This document shows positions 48,188 to 60,273 of a stretch of DNA of 64,000 nt, piece by piece. The notes beneath the pieces are model-generated. The model searched no databases. It was not told where the DNA came from and was given only the letters and a program-made list of their open reading frames with translations. The stretch is from Entonaema liquescens. Its lineage: Eukaryota > Ascomycota > Sordariomycetes > Xylariales > Xylariaceae. How positions within the stretch are numbered: the first letter of the stretch is position 1; every line of letters starts with the position of its first letter. The stretch lies in the NCBI GenBank assembly GCA_902805475.1, contig CADCSX010000023.1, positions 1,488,001-1,552,000 on the forward strand, in the 5' to 3' direction. The translations under genes and the position numbers were made by a program.

Positions 48188-49998
48188 CTCGAATAGGGTG
48201 GCGGGGGAAGACGAGGTAGGCTGCGCGCCTCGCTTTTAACTCTTGCGTCGGAATAAAGGCAGTTGATGATTATGTTGAAAGATTTAATCACGGCGTGCAC
48301 GGATTGTGAATGGAAATTGACTGGTTAAAAATGGTATCAGCTGTAAAGAAAAAGTTTGGTAGGTAAAGAGGAGTGAAGAATTGCCCGATGAGTTGTAGAA
48401 AAAAGGTATCAGCTAGGTAGGTTAGAAACCGAAGAGGCACCAAGTGACGGGTCTGTGAGATGATAGCGGCTGCTGCGTACAGTTTGGTGGTGGGGTTGGG
48501 GGGTTTAGGAGCTTGGCTCATAGCTAAGCAAAAATATACGTACCTGTAGCAACAAGGCTCCTAAGGTGAGCATAGGTAGACCTTACGCGCGCCTACTTTA
48601 TGACCCTGTACATTTACACACACCTAAATTTATGGAGATTATGAAGTACCTAAGGCGTGGTAGCGGCTGAAACTCGTTGTTAACAGCGTCAACTAGACTC
48701 TGCGGGAACCAATTAGATGTTAAGAATTCCAATTATGTCATTGGTCCGTGAACACAAGGCTTCCGAAATAAACCACACCTTACCGACCAACCCAAATTTA
48801 CTTACCCCTCCAATTTTAACGATTAAGCTTTTTAGGTATCGTATCCCGAGGTTAGGCCAAGTCTTGCTTTGCTGCAGGACGAGGACAAATAAGAGAGACA
48901 GATTATGACTTGTGACGTCGGCCTACAGATGTAAAAAGTAGCTATGATAGGATTTTGTGGTGTTGTAAGTAGCGCATATAAAACTGCGTATTACTACCAA
49001 CACAAAATACTTTGATAGGATATTGATGATTGCACGAGCTTGTACAATTCTAAAATGTCCGGCTTGGCTTGGAGGGGAAGTTGAATTGTTACTTGTAAAA
49101 GCTCACCGCTGCTTCGGATCTGAAAAATATTTCGTTGCCGGTGCACACTCCACCCTTATTGATAACGTCCCGTACCTAGGTAGTTACTAATAGCAGTTGC
49201 GAGTAACGTAAGGCAATTCTAATATAGGAGGTACAAATGGGCTTTTTTCTTTCTGATTGCTTAAGAAATGCTGGTGCCCATATGCCTATTATATGGGCTT
49301 TTACAATGTACTATGTACCTACTCTTACACACCGGGGACCCGTCGTTTCCGGCTTAACGGTACGGGGCTCTAAATACTTACTCCCGAGCCTCCGGATTTT
49401 TATTATTGACCTTTTTCGTATTTACTATTACCATCCTATTATTTCTAGACGAAGGGAGACCACATCTTCGTGGGAATAATAGAAGGCCTGCGACATGATT
49501 ACTTTTATTGGTTAGAATCGTAAACTAACTAGTTAGCACATGGGGGAAACAAGGCTCTTCGGGTTTCCTACTTCGCTGCTGATGTTGCAGCGACTTAACG
49601 TAAGTTCCCGATGATAGATGACAGGTTCTAGCTCCTCCTATACGACCAAGCGAGAAGGACGGAGAATAAGGAAGTCGGATGTGACGTGGCCGAAGAAAAA
49701 AATCATGCAATTCAACCGAATAGAGCAAAGCCCATCTCCGATGCTTCCTTGAATCGACCCTTTTTTTCTTCCCATTCCCCGCGCAGTGGAACCTTTAGTC
49801 TATCCTTTTCCTTACGGAATAGTTACACCGTGTTTTTTATTTCTAATCATGCGGCTTCAATGTGAGCATGCGATCCTATATCCGCCTTTTAGGCACCAAC
49901 ACCTTCTCCGAAAATGTCTCTCGTGAGAGAAAATACAGATTACCTTGGGGTGCCGGATTCGAGTCTGCTAGTCATCACGGGGCGGGGCATGCGAGTTT
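48188..49998. other. Intergenic
   Basis: It holds the CRM1 promoter side and the 3' flank of the aminotransferase gene. No supportable ORF was found. Confidence 0.5.
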
Positions 49999-51535
49999 TT
50001 ACGCTTTTTGATACCCGCAGTCAGCAAGCCCACTCTTCAGTGCGGCTATCGCTTTATCAATGTCCGTTCTTGCAGGATCGGTCTAATCACGATTAGCTCT
50101 TGTCATCTTCGATCGCTACGAGAGAAGTCATAGACATACCACACTGACACCCATGTGTCCAAAGCGTACATATTTAGCAGCGATTTCCTTATGGATACCA
50201 CCAGCGAATACAACGCCACTCTTTGCAAGCTTTGGGAGTAGATCGGTGGCCTTGACATTTTCAGGTAAGTAGATGGCTGTCATACCATGGGCCTGGTCGT
50301 CCGGGTTGGCCGCAACTTGTTTCAAGCCTAGCTCTGCCACGGTCTTCTTGATTTTGTCTGAAACCTCCCGATGCTTAGCAAATCTTTCGGCAAGTGGCTT
50401 AGTGAGAATCTGGGTTAGTGCCGTGTGGAGGGCGTGAATAAGTTGCGGCGAAGGGGTTGCAAAATATGAAGGTTTCTTTGCCTCGTAGTTTCGCATAACT
50501 AGACAAAGGATTAGCATCTACCACCTATATTACCTAGTATCTCCGGGGACTTAGTCGTACTAGGTAACCAGTTCTTTATTGAAGCAAAGTAAGATGCCGG
50601 CGGGCTCTTTCTCGCCTTGAAGGCGTCGATTGCCTTGCCGCTAAACATCGATATGGACAATCCCGCAGGACAACCAATGGCCTTCTGGCTTGCTGTTATT
50701 ACACCATCTAGCTTCCACGCGTCGAAATCGATCTCTTCGCTGGCTACACTGCATACTCCATCCACGATAAGTAATGTGTCAGGTGATACTCTCTGAACTG
50801 TTTCGGAAAGCTTCTGGAGTTCGCTCAAAACACCCGTCGACGTATCGACGTGTGTTACTGTGACTATCTTGTACTTCTTGCTCTTCAATGCCTGCTCGAT
50901 TTCGGGTAATTGCGGGCGGCTGCCGACGGGGGCTTTGAGAAGATCGACCTTAGCACCGTAGACCGTGAGACAGTCGGCGAAACCATCGCTGAAGTAACCA
51001 GAGCTGAGAACTAGAACATCTTCACCAGCCTCGACAAGGTTTGCCGCTACTAAATCCCAGCCAAGGGTACCAGACCCCGAGATGACGAAAGGTTGCGAAG
51101 ATGGTGAAGTAGTTTGGAATAGCTTGCGTAGCATCGACAATGCCTCGCCAAACGTAGCAACGAAGCCTGGCCCGACATGAGACTCACTAATAGTTGTATG
51201 TTAGAGAGAGAAGTGTTTTTGCTGTAGGAGTATGCCGCGCCTAGGTGGCTATTTGGTACAAACCTGTAATGGCTCATGGACTGTAATACAGCATCGTCGA
51301 ACTCAATGGGGCCCGGGATGAGCAAGGTCGGATGTTCAGGTTGAGATGACATTTTGGAAGATGACGAGGAAAAGCTACGACTCTGAGCTGGAGGAGAAAT
51401 ATTACTTGGAAAACTAGGATTCGCGGGGGATTGAGTAGCTCCTAGTAAGTGTCGTGATATAATCGAGACGCGGGCTGCGGGGTTGGAAGTAGAAGTGGTG
51501 GAAGTAGTTGATGTCTTGAGAAGACGGTGGGGCAT
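49999..51535 (-). CDS. AGX1: Alanine:glyoxylate aminotransferase (class V, PLP-dependent)
   Basis: Exons 51535-51264, 51186-50534, 50498-50140 and 50082-49999 give 455 residues. Joins restore SMSHYR/S-ESHVGPGF, KSPEIL-VMRNYEAKK and GHMGVSV-TDPARTDID. Class V aminotransferase features are present: LLIPGPIEFDDAVLQSM, the SGSGTLGWD cofactor loop, HVDTSTGVL, LLIVDGVCSVASEEIDFD (Asp233), and the Schiff-base lysine in ASQKAIGCPAGLS (Lys259). The C-terminal half has KKPSYFATPSPQLI and YVRFGHMG. It converts alanine and glyoxylate to pyruvate and glycine. The first 61 residues before MSSQPEHPTLLIPGP are Ser/Thr/Arg-rich, poor in acids (PHRLLKTSTT, ARVSIISRHLL) and look like a mitochondrial targeting sequence; the second Met (residue 62) would give a 394-residue form without it. 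The C-terminus (GYQKA) is not a PTS1. The frame continues 13 codons upstream to a GTG, without an ATG. Confidence 0.95.
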
Positions 51536-52569
51536 GTTGCCGACCACCGCTCCGGCGGCCCTCCGTATTATCACTGAGTAAGCCAGTTTTTTTATTCCCT
51601 ATCCTACAGGAATGTAGGTCCCTTTTAGTAGAGCTTGACTCGTGCAAATCTAATCTTCAAAGTGCTATGTTCAAGAAATAGTCTTTCAAGTAGACTACTT
51701 CAAGCGATATTCACCTGAGCCTTTAAATTTTGTATTTAAAAGGGAAAAGGTGCACTATCATTGCAGTGCAAATTCACTTACAAGCTGAGGTTAGATATAC
51801 TAAAATATGAAAAGAAGAAGCGTTGGGGAATCTTATAAGCAGTTATAGAATTTTATTTGCTAATCGCCTAATTCTTAGAGGTAAATGCCCCCCCACTACC
51901 TGTACGATCTATCCGTTTGAAGGGTCTTATCGCGAATAGTAAGCTACGGCTATTTCCTCTATATGAAATAGGTCGGATAACTCTTTCCAGTTCAGCATTG
52001 CTACGAAGCGCGTAAGCTCCGTCTTCGGCCGCGTTTTATTGATCCGAATTGAACGGGAGACGTAAGAGAGTGACGGGAATTACGTCTTAAGTTGATCTCA
52101 TCTTATTAAGCCTTGTTTGCCAGGTGAGCGCTAAGGAGGTATCTACATAGGTACCTTAATCTGGGGTACGTACCCAATAGCTTGAATTGCGGGGCCTGCA
52201 AAGCTCCCGTTCCTGAGTGTTCAGTGTTCGGTGTTCACCATTCACCATTCAACGTCAGCCTCGCAGGTTTGAGAATAGCTTCGTTAAACAATCACACATA
52301 TCCCGTTGATATGTGAGCACGCACCCAGCGTAGCCCCCTTCAATTCCCCGAAGATAATAGATATCCACGAAACATAGCGAATACTCCGGCCAAACGTCTT
52401 CGAATCGCAACTACTTCTCATACGCCAGATAGTAGCGGTGTTGCCTGCGCATACATATATATCTCCATTGTACGATTAAACCGCCCCCGGTTTATTTCTT
52501 CGAGCTAGTCGTAAAACAAATAGGCTCAATAGAGCGGGGGAATTGCGAGCTTGTATAAATTCATAACCA
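51536..52569. other. Divergent intergenic region
   Basis: It contains the promoters of the divergent aminotransferase and VPS29 genes. A short triplication-like motif (GTGTTCAGTGTTCGGTGTTCACC...) lies near 52217-52250; no gene was found. Confidence 0.5.
52217..52250. repeat. GTGTTC / ATTCACC short tandem repeats
   Basis: Three GTGTTC-type units in series (GAGTGTTCAGTGTTCGGTG) followed by repeats of CACCATTCA. Confidence 0.6.
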
Positions 52570-53348
52570 ATGGCTTTCCTCATCCTGGTGATAGGGGATC
52601 TGCACATCCCCGACCGCGCTTTCGACATACCGCAAAAGGTGCGACTGGACAAACCTCTCCTATCCTAAGGCGCTCCTGCTAATGTTATCAAATTTCTAGT
52701 TTAAGAAGCTTCTTTCGCCGGGAAAGATCGGGCAGACGCTATGCTTAGGCAACCTGACGGATAAGCACACGTACGAGTACCTGCGCTCGATCGCGCCGGA
52801 CCTGAAGATCGTGAAGGGCCGCTTCGACGTGGAAGCGACGTCATTACCACTGTCTCAGGTCGTAACACACGGATCATTGCGCATCGGGTTTATCGAAGGG
52901 TTTACGTTGGTGTCAACTGAGCCGGATTTGCTACTCGCCGAGGCTAATAAGTTGGATGTGGATGTGCTGTGTTGGGGAGGAACTCACCGGTTCGACGCTT
53001 TTGAGTATATGGATAAGTTCTTCGTGAATCCGGGCAGTGCTACGGGGGCGTATACGACGGGGTGGACGAAAGAAGGCGAGGATATGGTACCTAGTTTCTG
53101 CTTGATGGATGTAAGTTGTGACCAAGTTCTTCTACTGGAGAGGGAAAGGAGCGTCTCATATGGATGGGATGGGGTGTAGGATCTGCCACTTCTAACTATA
53201 TGCTAATAACCAAATATAGGTCCAAGGTATATCACTCACCCTCTACGTTTACCAGCTCCGGAAAGATGAAAATGGAGTGGAAAACGTCGCTGTGGAAAAA
53301 GTAACCTACACAAAACCTGTAGAGCCCACGACTGGCGGGTCATCATAA
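52570..53348 (+). CDS. VPS29: Vacuolar protein sorting-associated protein 29 (retromer subunit)
   Basis: Exons 52570-52638, 52700-53110 and 53220-53348 give 202 residues. The short first exon encodes MAFLILVIGDLHIPDRAFDI, and the joins restore IPQK-FKKLLSPGKI and SFCLMD-VQGISLTLYVYQL. The fold is a metallophosphoesterase: GDLH (Asp10, His12), GNLTDK (Asn41), GGTHRFDAFEY and NPGSATGAY. VPS29 scaffolds retromer with VPS35 and VPS26 for endosome-to-Golgi retrieval and is considered catalytically inactive. Several ligand positions differ here from the animal protein: EGF (89-91) where animals have HGH, and GGTH (116-119) where they have GHTH. A 13-20 residue C-terminal extension (KPVEPTTGGSS) is longer than the human tail. 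It converges on the shugoshin gene with a 376 bp gap. Confidence 0.97.
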
Positions 53349-53724
53349 TCTTTATAAAAGGAATGCATGGATATCTAGATCAACGAATACCCCAAGCATC
53401 GAATGGTGGACGAGATGTATTCTCAGGATGAAACTAATACTGGTAGGCTTTTCCAGCCTCGATGAATGATATAATCGCACAATCACTACTGGGAATGAAA
53501 CGAGAGGAAAAAGACTTGATTGGTATCCTGAGTACACTGAGTCCCTTTCTGTCTATACGCCAAACACCGTAAAATATGAAAGCTGGAGGCTGAAGAGAGG
53601 CTCAACGCTAGCCCCCGGATTGTGTGATTACTTAAACCATATAGAACTCCACCCTAAGCAAAAAACTTCGCTCAAACGACCGTACGAATCATCATCATAG
53701 TGCAGCAAAGCTTGATTTTTAATC

Positions 53725-55988
53725 TCATAACATCATACTTCTCCGCCTCATCGAGGCCCTGTCCCGTACGGAGGCATCCATATCTCCAGAAGAGGAGCTG
53801 TTTAAACTGTCTCCCTCCAAGGAGTTGTCATGCCCCATGTTTTCTATTTCCATCTTTGCCTCCTTTGACGCAGCCATAGTGGCTCGTCTCGTGGATCCTC
53901 CGGTTTTCAGTCCCTTCTCGTGATGCTGACTTTCTGCATCTAGTTCTAAGTCTTCACGAGCCATCGATGATAATCGCCTTGACCTCGACTGTCGAGATCC
54001 CTTGGCGCTTCTCTTCTTGGAAGCCTCTTCCGCTGTTGCCGTACGCTTTGAACCGTCCTTTGGTGACGAACTGGGAAATTCGTAAACGTCGGCCTCGTCG
54101 TCAAATATCTTAGCTACCTCAGCTTCCCGCGCTGCGATCTCATCTACGCGGCGACCATTTGTTCGGGAGCTTGACTTGATTGTATTGCTCTCGCCGCTTG
54201 AAGATTCAGCATCCGCTCGCTTTTTTCTGTCCATCATTACACTGGCGGACAAGTCGTCCGAAGAAGATTTCGAGCCCTTTCGTGCTAGGGGACTAGCCAT
54301 GATATCTAGACTCGATCTCGACATGCTACGATCCGAAGGAAGATCCTTCCACGATCCTGATTTCTCCTCTGACTTGATTACTGACGAAGGGTTGGAAGAG
54401 GGGAAGTCTTCCTTCTTCGACTGACTAGTTCGTCGAATGTGCTTCCCCTCGCCCGACACTGCGTCGAACAGCTGCTTCGTAGGCCGCCGCATCTTGTCTC
54501 GGAGGTTGGGCTCAGCATAACTAACTGCTGCCCTAGCTCTACGGCTACCTCGCGATGTTTCGCCCCTAGAAATATCAGCGGGAGGAGGCGTATCCCTTAC
54601 TTCCTCTCTCGGGGCTGTTTCCGGGGTATCAGGCACAGCCAGGTTAGGTTCCGCAGAAAGCGTCTCGGGCTCGATTTCTACACTTGCGACTAATACCGGT
54701 TGCGGTTCAGGAACCGGTATTTCAACCGGTGCACGCTTTCTTCCCTTAAGATCCTCCTTGGTAGGCTCCTCTAAAACTGGTGGCTTTGATGCCTTTTTGG
54801 TGATTTGAGATGCTCGTTCGTGCTCTTGGCGCCTAGTGGTCTCCTCTGTGTGACCGACCCGGATGATTTATCTCGAACATCTCTCCGGTTTGAGGGAAGC
54901 TTGATCGGCCTGTTGCTGGACTGGAGTTTGACGCTCGCTACCTTCTCTGGTTGATCCTTCACTACGTCAATAACCCGTGTCGGCGGCCTAGACATCACGG
55001 CATTCTCCTTCTCATCCTCCTCTCTTAGCTTTCTCTTCAAGTTGGCCTTAGTAACTTGAGTAATAGGCTGGGATTCAGCTGCAGCGATTGCCTTCGGCTC
55101 AACTATCTCATTATGATCTTCAGGCGCATCGCTGGTCATTTCGTTTGTCGTTTCACCCTTCTTAGGAGAGGGCGTTGGTTGTGTGTGTTGGGACTGAGGA
55201 TCGGACGATGCCTTCTCTAGAGACGCATAATCTGACTTAGATGGGGTATGTCTAGGAGGTAAATCAATCTTCACGGGATCTTCGTCGACAAAGCGTGATA
55301 CTGGCGGGGGTCCAAGATCCGGAGAATCGTCATTGTCGTCAACGACAGCGCGTAACGCGAGTATTTCCTCCCGGCTATTAAATTAGTACGCATCACTCGC
55401 AATGATTCGAAAGACGCAACTCACTTCAGCGTTTCACGCGGGCACGTTTTGTTTTCCCAGATTGGTGCCAACCTGCCTTCTTGAAGAGCTGCAGCTTCCA
55501 GGTCCTTCATCGAGCTCACGGTATCTCTTCTCCTCCATTCAGACATACTGACGCGTCCGATACTTGATCTTCGCTTGACTCTCTTCGGTTCTCTTGGCGA
55601 TCGAATTCTTGGAGTAGGTTCGTGTCCTAAACTCGCCAACATAGTTCCCCATTCGGCTAGTTGGGCCTCCATCTTTTCTTTGATCTCAAGGGCATGGTTG
55701 GCGATCTTTTGTGCTCTGCTATCTTCTAATTCTGTTTGAAGTCGCAATATTTGTCCTCGAAGGTCGAGGTTTTCGGATAAAAGACGAACGCATTCATTCT
55801 CCAAGGTACGTATTTTCAGGGACTGAGTGGAATTTACTCGGGCGATATCTCTATTTTGTCGCAAGAACTTCCTACGCACTGCAGTAAAGTATATTAGTTG
55901 ATATCATCAGCGATATTCAAACTATGGCTAAGGACATACGCGTTTCTACGCTGTCTGTTGACACCATTGGCTCGTTGAGTCGTGCCAT
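53725..55988 (-). CDS. SGO1: Shugoshin, with one frame break
   Basis: Exons 55988-55940, 55878-55425 and 55374-53725; about 717 residues if the break is bridged. The N-terminal coiled coil is diagnostic: RRKFLRQNRDIARVNSTQSL, then ENECVRLLSENLDLRGQILR, then HALEIKEKMEAQLAEWG. The C-terminal SGO motif is RGSRRARAAVSYAEPNLRDK followed by MRRPTKQLFDAVSGEG. Shugoshin recruits PP2A to protect centromeric cohesin and senses tension. The middle is charged and disordered. The frame of exon 3 switches by -1 near 54794-54798 (five T on the plus strand; CCAAAAAGG in the gene): the upstream frame reads EHLKSPK and the downstream one KKASKPPVLEEP. One extra A would give a continuous reading. Alternatively a 98 bp intron at 54844-54941 (GTAGCG..CAGAG) also restores phase but lacks a good branch point. 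Confidence 0.92.
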
Positions 55989-56722
55989 TGTAAAGACATG
56001 AGGCGGGGGGAATTCGAAATATTGAACTTCTGTAATAGTAGTCTAGTAAAGCCTAGTAACCATGAAAGAGGGTCTGGTTAGTAGCAAATAAGACGAGACT
56101 TGTCGGAAGCGGCAGTATGCAAGATGATAGTTGCTGTTTGATGTGCGGTGAAAAGAAAATCAAAAGTTTTGGTCGAGGAAATGAGTTGGCAAGGTAGTTG
56201 GCAAGCGGACTCCACAGTGCATGTCAACAAACTTCCGAATGGGGAATAGCACCGCACAATTATGGCCAGCAATTTTATACAGGGGTTGCCTATGGTAGCA
56301 TCTGCATATTCACGTCACACACTAAGGCATATGTACCCAATCTACCACTTATCGATAAATTGTACGGGACTTGCCATTTACACATGCGCATGTGCACGTC
56401 GCAACTAAGTCTTCAAGTAACGAAAAGAGGTACTTTGGGAGCTGGACAACTCAATATCGCCTCTGCTGATCTATATGATGTCTTCAGATTGGTTGCTTTA
56501 AGTTATAGGTACCTACGTACTTGTGTCTGAATTTATCGCCTTCTCTTTGCAATTCCTTAAGTTGCACATTGTTATAGGAAGGACTCGAGTTTCTCCACCT
56601 CTTGGTCGAATCTAAAGGTTGTTAGGTACTCCAGGAAAACAGCAGACAGGGCCAAAAGACTTCAGCCATCCGGGTTTGATTACACTATCCAGAAACCTAA
56701 AGGCTGCTAAAGTTCAATTACG
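55989..56722. promoter_or_regulatory. Divergent promoter region between shugoshin and DAD2
   Basis: The 734 bp between the start codons of two head-to-head chromosome-segregation genes. No MluI cell-cycle box (ACGCGT) lies inside this interval; one spans the shugoshin exon 1 donor at 55937-55942. The call rests on gene arrangement only. Confidence 0.45.
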
Positions 56723-57297
56723 ATGGCTTTTAATTCGCGTACACTACCGAGCCATATACGTCAAGCTTCTACTTCGAGCAATCCCAGTGCTCAGTCCACA
56801 GGACAGTCAAGCGCACTTCTCGCCAGAGTTAACGAGAAAAAGGCAGAGCTGGAGAATCTAAAAGAACTGCGAGAGCTCAGCGCAGCTGTAGCCAATCAGA
56901 TGGAAGCCCTTGAACAGAAGCTCGCCACTCTATCCGATGGAACAGAAGGTGTGTACACTAAGAGAGTCATGCTGGTCTTATAGTTAGCTTACTGGACGTG
57001 CAGCTATTGCAACAGTGTTGGGAAACTGGCATAATGTCCTACGAGCTATCAACATGGCATCAGGTGCGCTCACATCCGCATATATAGTAGAGCCCAAGGA
57101 GTTTGATGATATTAACCATTCTTATAGCCAAAATACCAAGTCCACAAAACGCAGAGGAGACTACATCCAAAGCCCAGGATGATACTTTGCCTCTGCCGCA
57201 AACTCTAGTCCGAATACCGACGGAGCATGCGCCAGCACTGCAAGCTCAAACAGAGGGGATTATGGAGAATGAGCATAACTCATCCTCTATTTCTTGA
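56723..57297 (+). CDS. DAD2: DASH complex subunit DAD2
   Basis: Exons 56723-56948, 57004-57063 and 57128-57297 give 151 residues. The core is typical of Dad2: SALLARVNEKKAELENLKEL, ELSAAVANQMEALEQKLATL, DGTE, then across intron 1 AIATVLGNWHNVLRAINMAS, and after intron 2 AKIPSPQ. Both introns are phase 1 and short. DAD2 is one of ten subunits of the DASH/Dam1 ring that couples kinetochores to microtubule plus ends. The C-terminal 50 residues after AKIPSP are a divergent, polar extension ending EHNSSSIS. The middle exon is only 60 bp, so automatic annotation could drop it. Divergent from shugoshin. Confidence 0.95.
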
Positions 57298-58150
57298 AAT
57301 CGAAAAGCCAAAATGATATTCACCCCACCAGATAACGGATATTTTGGCTTGTCACGAGCATGCCCACCAACTGCTAGTTATACGACGCTTAATGTTAGGT
57401 ATCCGGCACATCCATCTAATTATATTAGAATGGAGCACTTAGATATATCTGCCATTCCATGTGGTTTATGTTTATAGGACCAGCAGTTGCAGGAGTTGGG
57501 TTTGGAAGCCCAACGGCTATGGCCCCGGTGCAGTAGTGTACAATGCAGCTCCTGCAGGGAATCCCCACGGAATGAGGTGGGGAAATGTTCGCGTGCAGAT
57601 CCGCGTCAGATCGCGTTTCTTAGTCAGCTGCTGTCTTAGGAGAAAAAAAAAAAAAAGCATCTGACGTAGGTAGTTACGATTCGATGATGGATAGCCGGTA
57701 GCACTAGCTCCTATTAAAAATAAATTGAGTTTACGAAGGTTCCAGGTGCTATACCAATTAAATTAGGGATTTACAGAGGAAAGTACGTTAGGTCCTGCCG
57801 TTGTTTATGTTAAACAACAATATGTGATTACACTCCAAAAATCCCAAGATAGGATTTCCTCTATCCTACATCAATAAATCATTCCCCAGACAGCATAACC
57901 ATCTAATTCGCCCACATTACCCAATTGGAAAGAAAAGGTAACAATAGCTCTTTGCTAATTTGCAGGGGACACATGTGACATAGCTAACCCCCGCTAACAC
58001 ATTGCTCATCGGCGACACCGTGCCCACGGCCACTGGACCGGAACCAAATAATAAGTCTCATTAAACCCTTGCCTGGACCCCTGGGCAGTGCACCCCCAGC
58101 TGCCTCACTTTTGGTACTTATCTATTATTGGCCAATCGCGTCCAATCGAG
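57298..58150. other. Intergenic
   Basis: It separates DAD2 from the next plus-strand gene. A run of A14 lies near 57642-57655. No ORF that I can support was seen. Confidence 0.5.
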
Positions 58151-60273
58151 ATGGACGTTGTTCCCTCGAGAGTCGAGATCCTCAGTGATACGAGCTCCAA
58201 TGATGACCACTCTTCTCATGACAGCTTCAAATCCAACACCTCTACTCTTCGTGATCTTCCCGTTTCTCAGCTGCAGAATCGCTCAAGTCCCTGCTCTAAC
58301 CCGGCAATCGAGTCGCTTACTAGCTGTCTAAAGAAGCTTCAAATAGACACAGAAACCTGTAGCGATAACCCAAAGAATCAGGGTCGACGTCGCTTAACGA
58401 GACCGGCAATCGCGGCCAACACCTTTGACATACTCGAAACCGTCCCTGAAGACGAGTCACAAAACACATGTACATCGACGTCTACAGAAATTTCTAACGA
58501 GACGCAATATCGCTTCGAACTCCCAGCTTCAGGTACGTATTTTTTTTTTCAAGCCATGCGTCGATATGTCTCTAAGCTAACGCCCCCAGCAATCGAGAAA
58601 TTTTCGAACCATACTCTAGTCGAAATTGCGCGCCGAGGCATTCCCTCAGCTAAAGAACAATTGACGAAGCATCGCGAAGGCTGGTTTGAAGGAATAATTT
58701 CTACAAGAATACCCATCGAAGCCCCCATTACAGAGTCAGGTGCTACACCACGTTTCAAGGCGGTACATCTTGGCTTCAATCTCTTGCCGATCGACGATAT
58801 CGCCGCGCGCGGAACTCCGACTGAGACTGATGGTCCTGCTCGCTTTATAGCCCTTGTAACCCCATTAGCCCCTGGTGAAGAAGTTTTGACAGACGACGAG
58901 CAACCCACCAAAACGAATATGGCTCTTGCAGAACCTAGTCGCAACCACCTTACGCCGGTGAAGGAGACACCGGTACCCTCAGAGAATGGGACCCGGCAAC
59001 CTACACCTGTATCTAGTCCGCTTAGAGACAAAGATAGACATGTCGAAATCGCTGTCCCAAGATCACCCGCACAACCCATCGCTAGAATCGAGGATTCCGT
59101 GGAGGCGCTTGACGAACTTGAAGACCAATTAGAAGCGTTTGATGAGGCAGCTCATTTCAAACGAATTATCTCTCCGAAAGCCCAGGGTACTGGAAATAAA
59201 CCCTCGGTACCACTGCTATCTGTAACGACTGCCGAGACAACAAGGTCTGTAACTCCCCAGCCAAAGCGACCTACCTCGATGCTGGGTAGTTCTTCCACTT
59301 TAATTATGAAGTCAACCAGTGAGCCCCGACGTTCTGTTCGCAAGTCGGCATCCATGATTTTCATTGATCCTCCGAAATTGAAGAGTGAGGATAAACCAGT
59401 GACTCAGGCTCCACCGAAGAGATCATTCCTCAAAGGCATAGCGAGTCTTCTGCCACCGAAACAGCCGCCTAAGTCAAACAAAAGCCCACCGTCCCAACAT
59501 TTGAACTGCCCGGAGATGAAGTTGCTCGGAAATTAAAGGAAAAACGAGAGGCCCGCATGTCAACCCATGCAGCTACGGAACAAGCAACGAAACCAACTTT
59601 GTCAAGCCTTAGACGTTCCAAGTCGGCCAAGGTGCCAACACGACCTAACTTTGAACTGCCCGGAGAGGCCATCTCTCGTCGCAAGCGCGAAGAGCGCGAG
59701 GCGCAGCTGAAAGCGCAGGAAGAAGAGGAACGAAAGAGAAGGGAGTTCAAAGCCAGACCGATTCGATCAGGTGCTACACCCAGTACCTTCCCTCGCGAGA
59801 CAGTTACGAGCCGGGCTCGACAGAGTAAAGTACAACTGGTGGAAAATTCAACTCACCAGAATTCACCCAGCCGGAACAAAGGCACGCCAGCAGCTACGAA
59901 GACCACGTCGCGCTCTCCCCTTTCAAAGACAAACAACCAATGTCAACCACGGGGCCGGGGACTACAACCACAGCAATCTGGAGCACAACCACCTCGTGGC
60001 AGTTCGAGCTCTACAGCGGAAAGTACAGGTGGGCAGCATAGTTCGGTGTCCCTAGAAGAAATACAGCAGCAGAGACTGCGTGGTCAAGAGATATACAAAC
60101 GTGATAATTCTTGGACGGGCGAGCGAGAGCGTGAGAGACGTGAGCGAGAAGCACTAGCTAAGCTAGCACGAGAAGAAGCCGCAGAACGATCCCGACAGAA
60201 GAGTCGCGAGTGGGCGGCCAAGCAAGCGAGAAAGAGAATGACTGTCGCCTCGCTGCGCGACGTCATGGCTTGA
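58151..60273 (+). CDS. Large basic coiled-coil protein with TPX2-like FKARP motif, one frame break
   Basis: Start at 58151 (MDVVPSRVEILSDTSS); the frame extends upstream only to a GTG. A 57 bp intron at 58533-58589 (GTACGT, GCTAAC, CCCCAG) joins ELPAS to AIEKFSNHTLVEIARRG. The N-terminal half is disordered around an ordered block (residues about 128-200). The C-terminal third has two similar units, one beginning FELPGDEVARKLKEKREAR and the next FELPGEAISRRKREEREAQ, the second followed by an EFKARPIR motif; FELPG..K/R-rich helix..FKARP resembles the TPX2 family. It ends in a long Arg/Glu helix and ASLRDVMA. The frame shifts by -1 at the four A of 59480-59483: one extra A gives about 688 residues. 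A frame-restoring 86 bp intron at 59399-59484 is possible but has a poor donor and would remove KRSFLKGIASLLPPK, which looks coding. Function is inferred only weakly. Confidence 0.7.

Noticed and set aside
54844..54941. 98 bp intron as explanation for the shugoshin frame change
   Set aside because: Phase fits, but the donor GTAGCG is weak and I see no branch-point match; kept only as an alternative.
58549..59079. 176-codon minus-strand ORF within the TPX2-like gene
   Set aside because: It lies wholly antisense to a coding exon and has no recognisable domain.
59399..59484. 86 bp intron as explanation for the TPX2-like frame change
   Set aside because: Phase fits, but the donor GTGACT is poor and the removed peptide looks like real coding sequence; kept only as an alternative.
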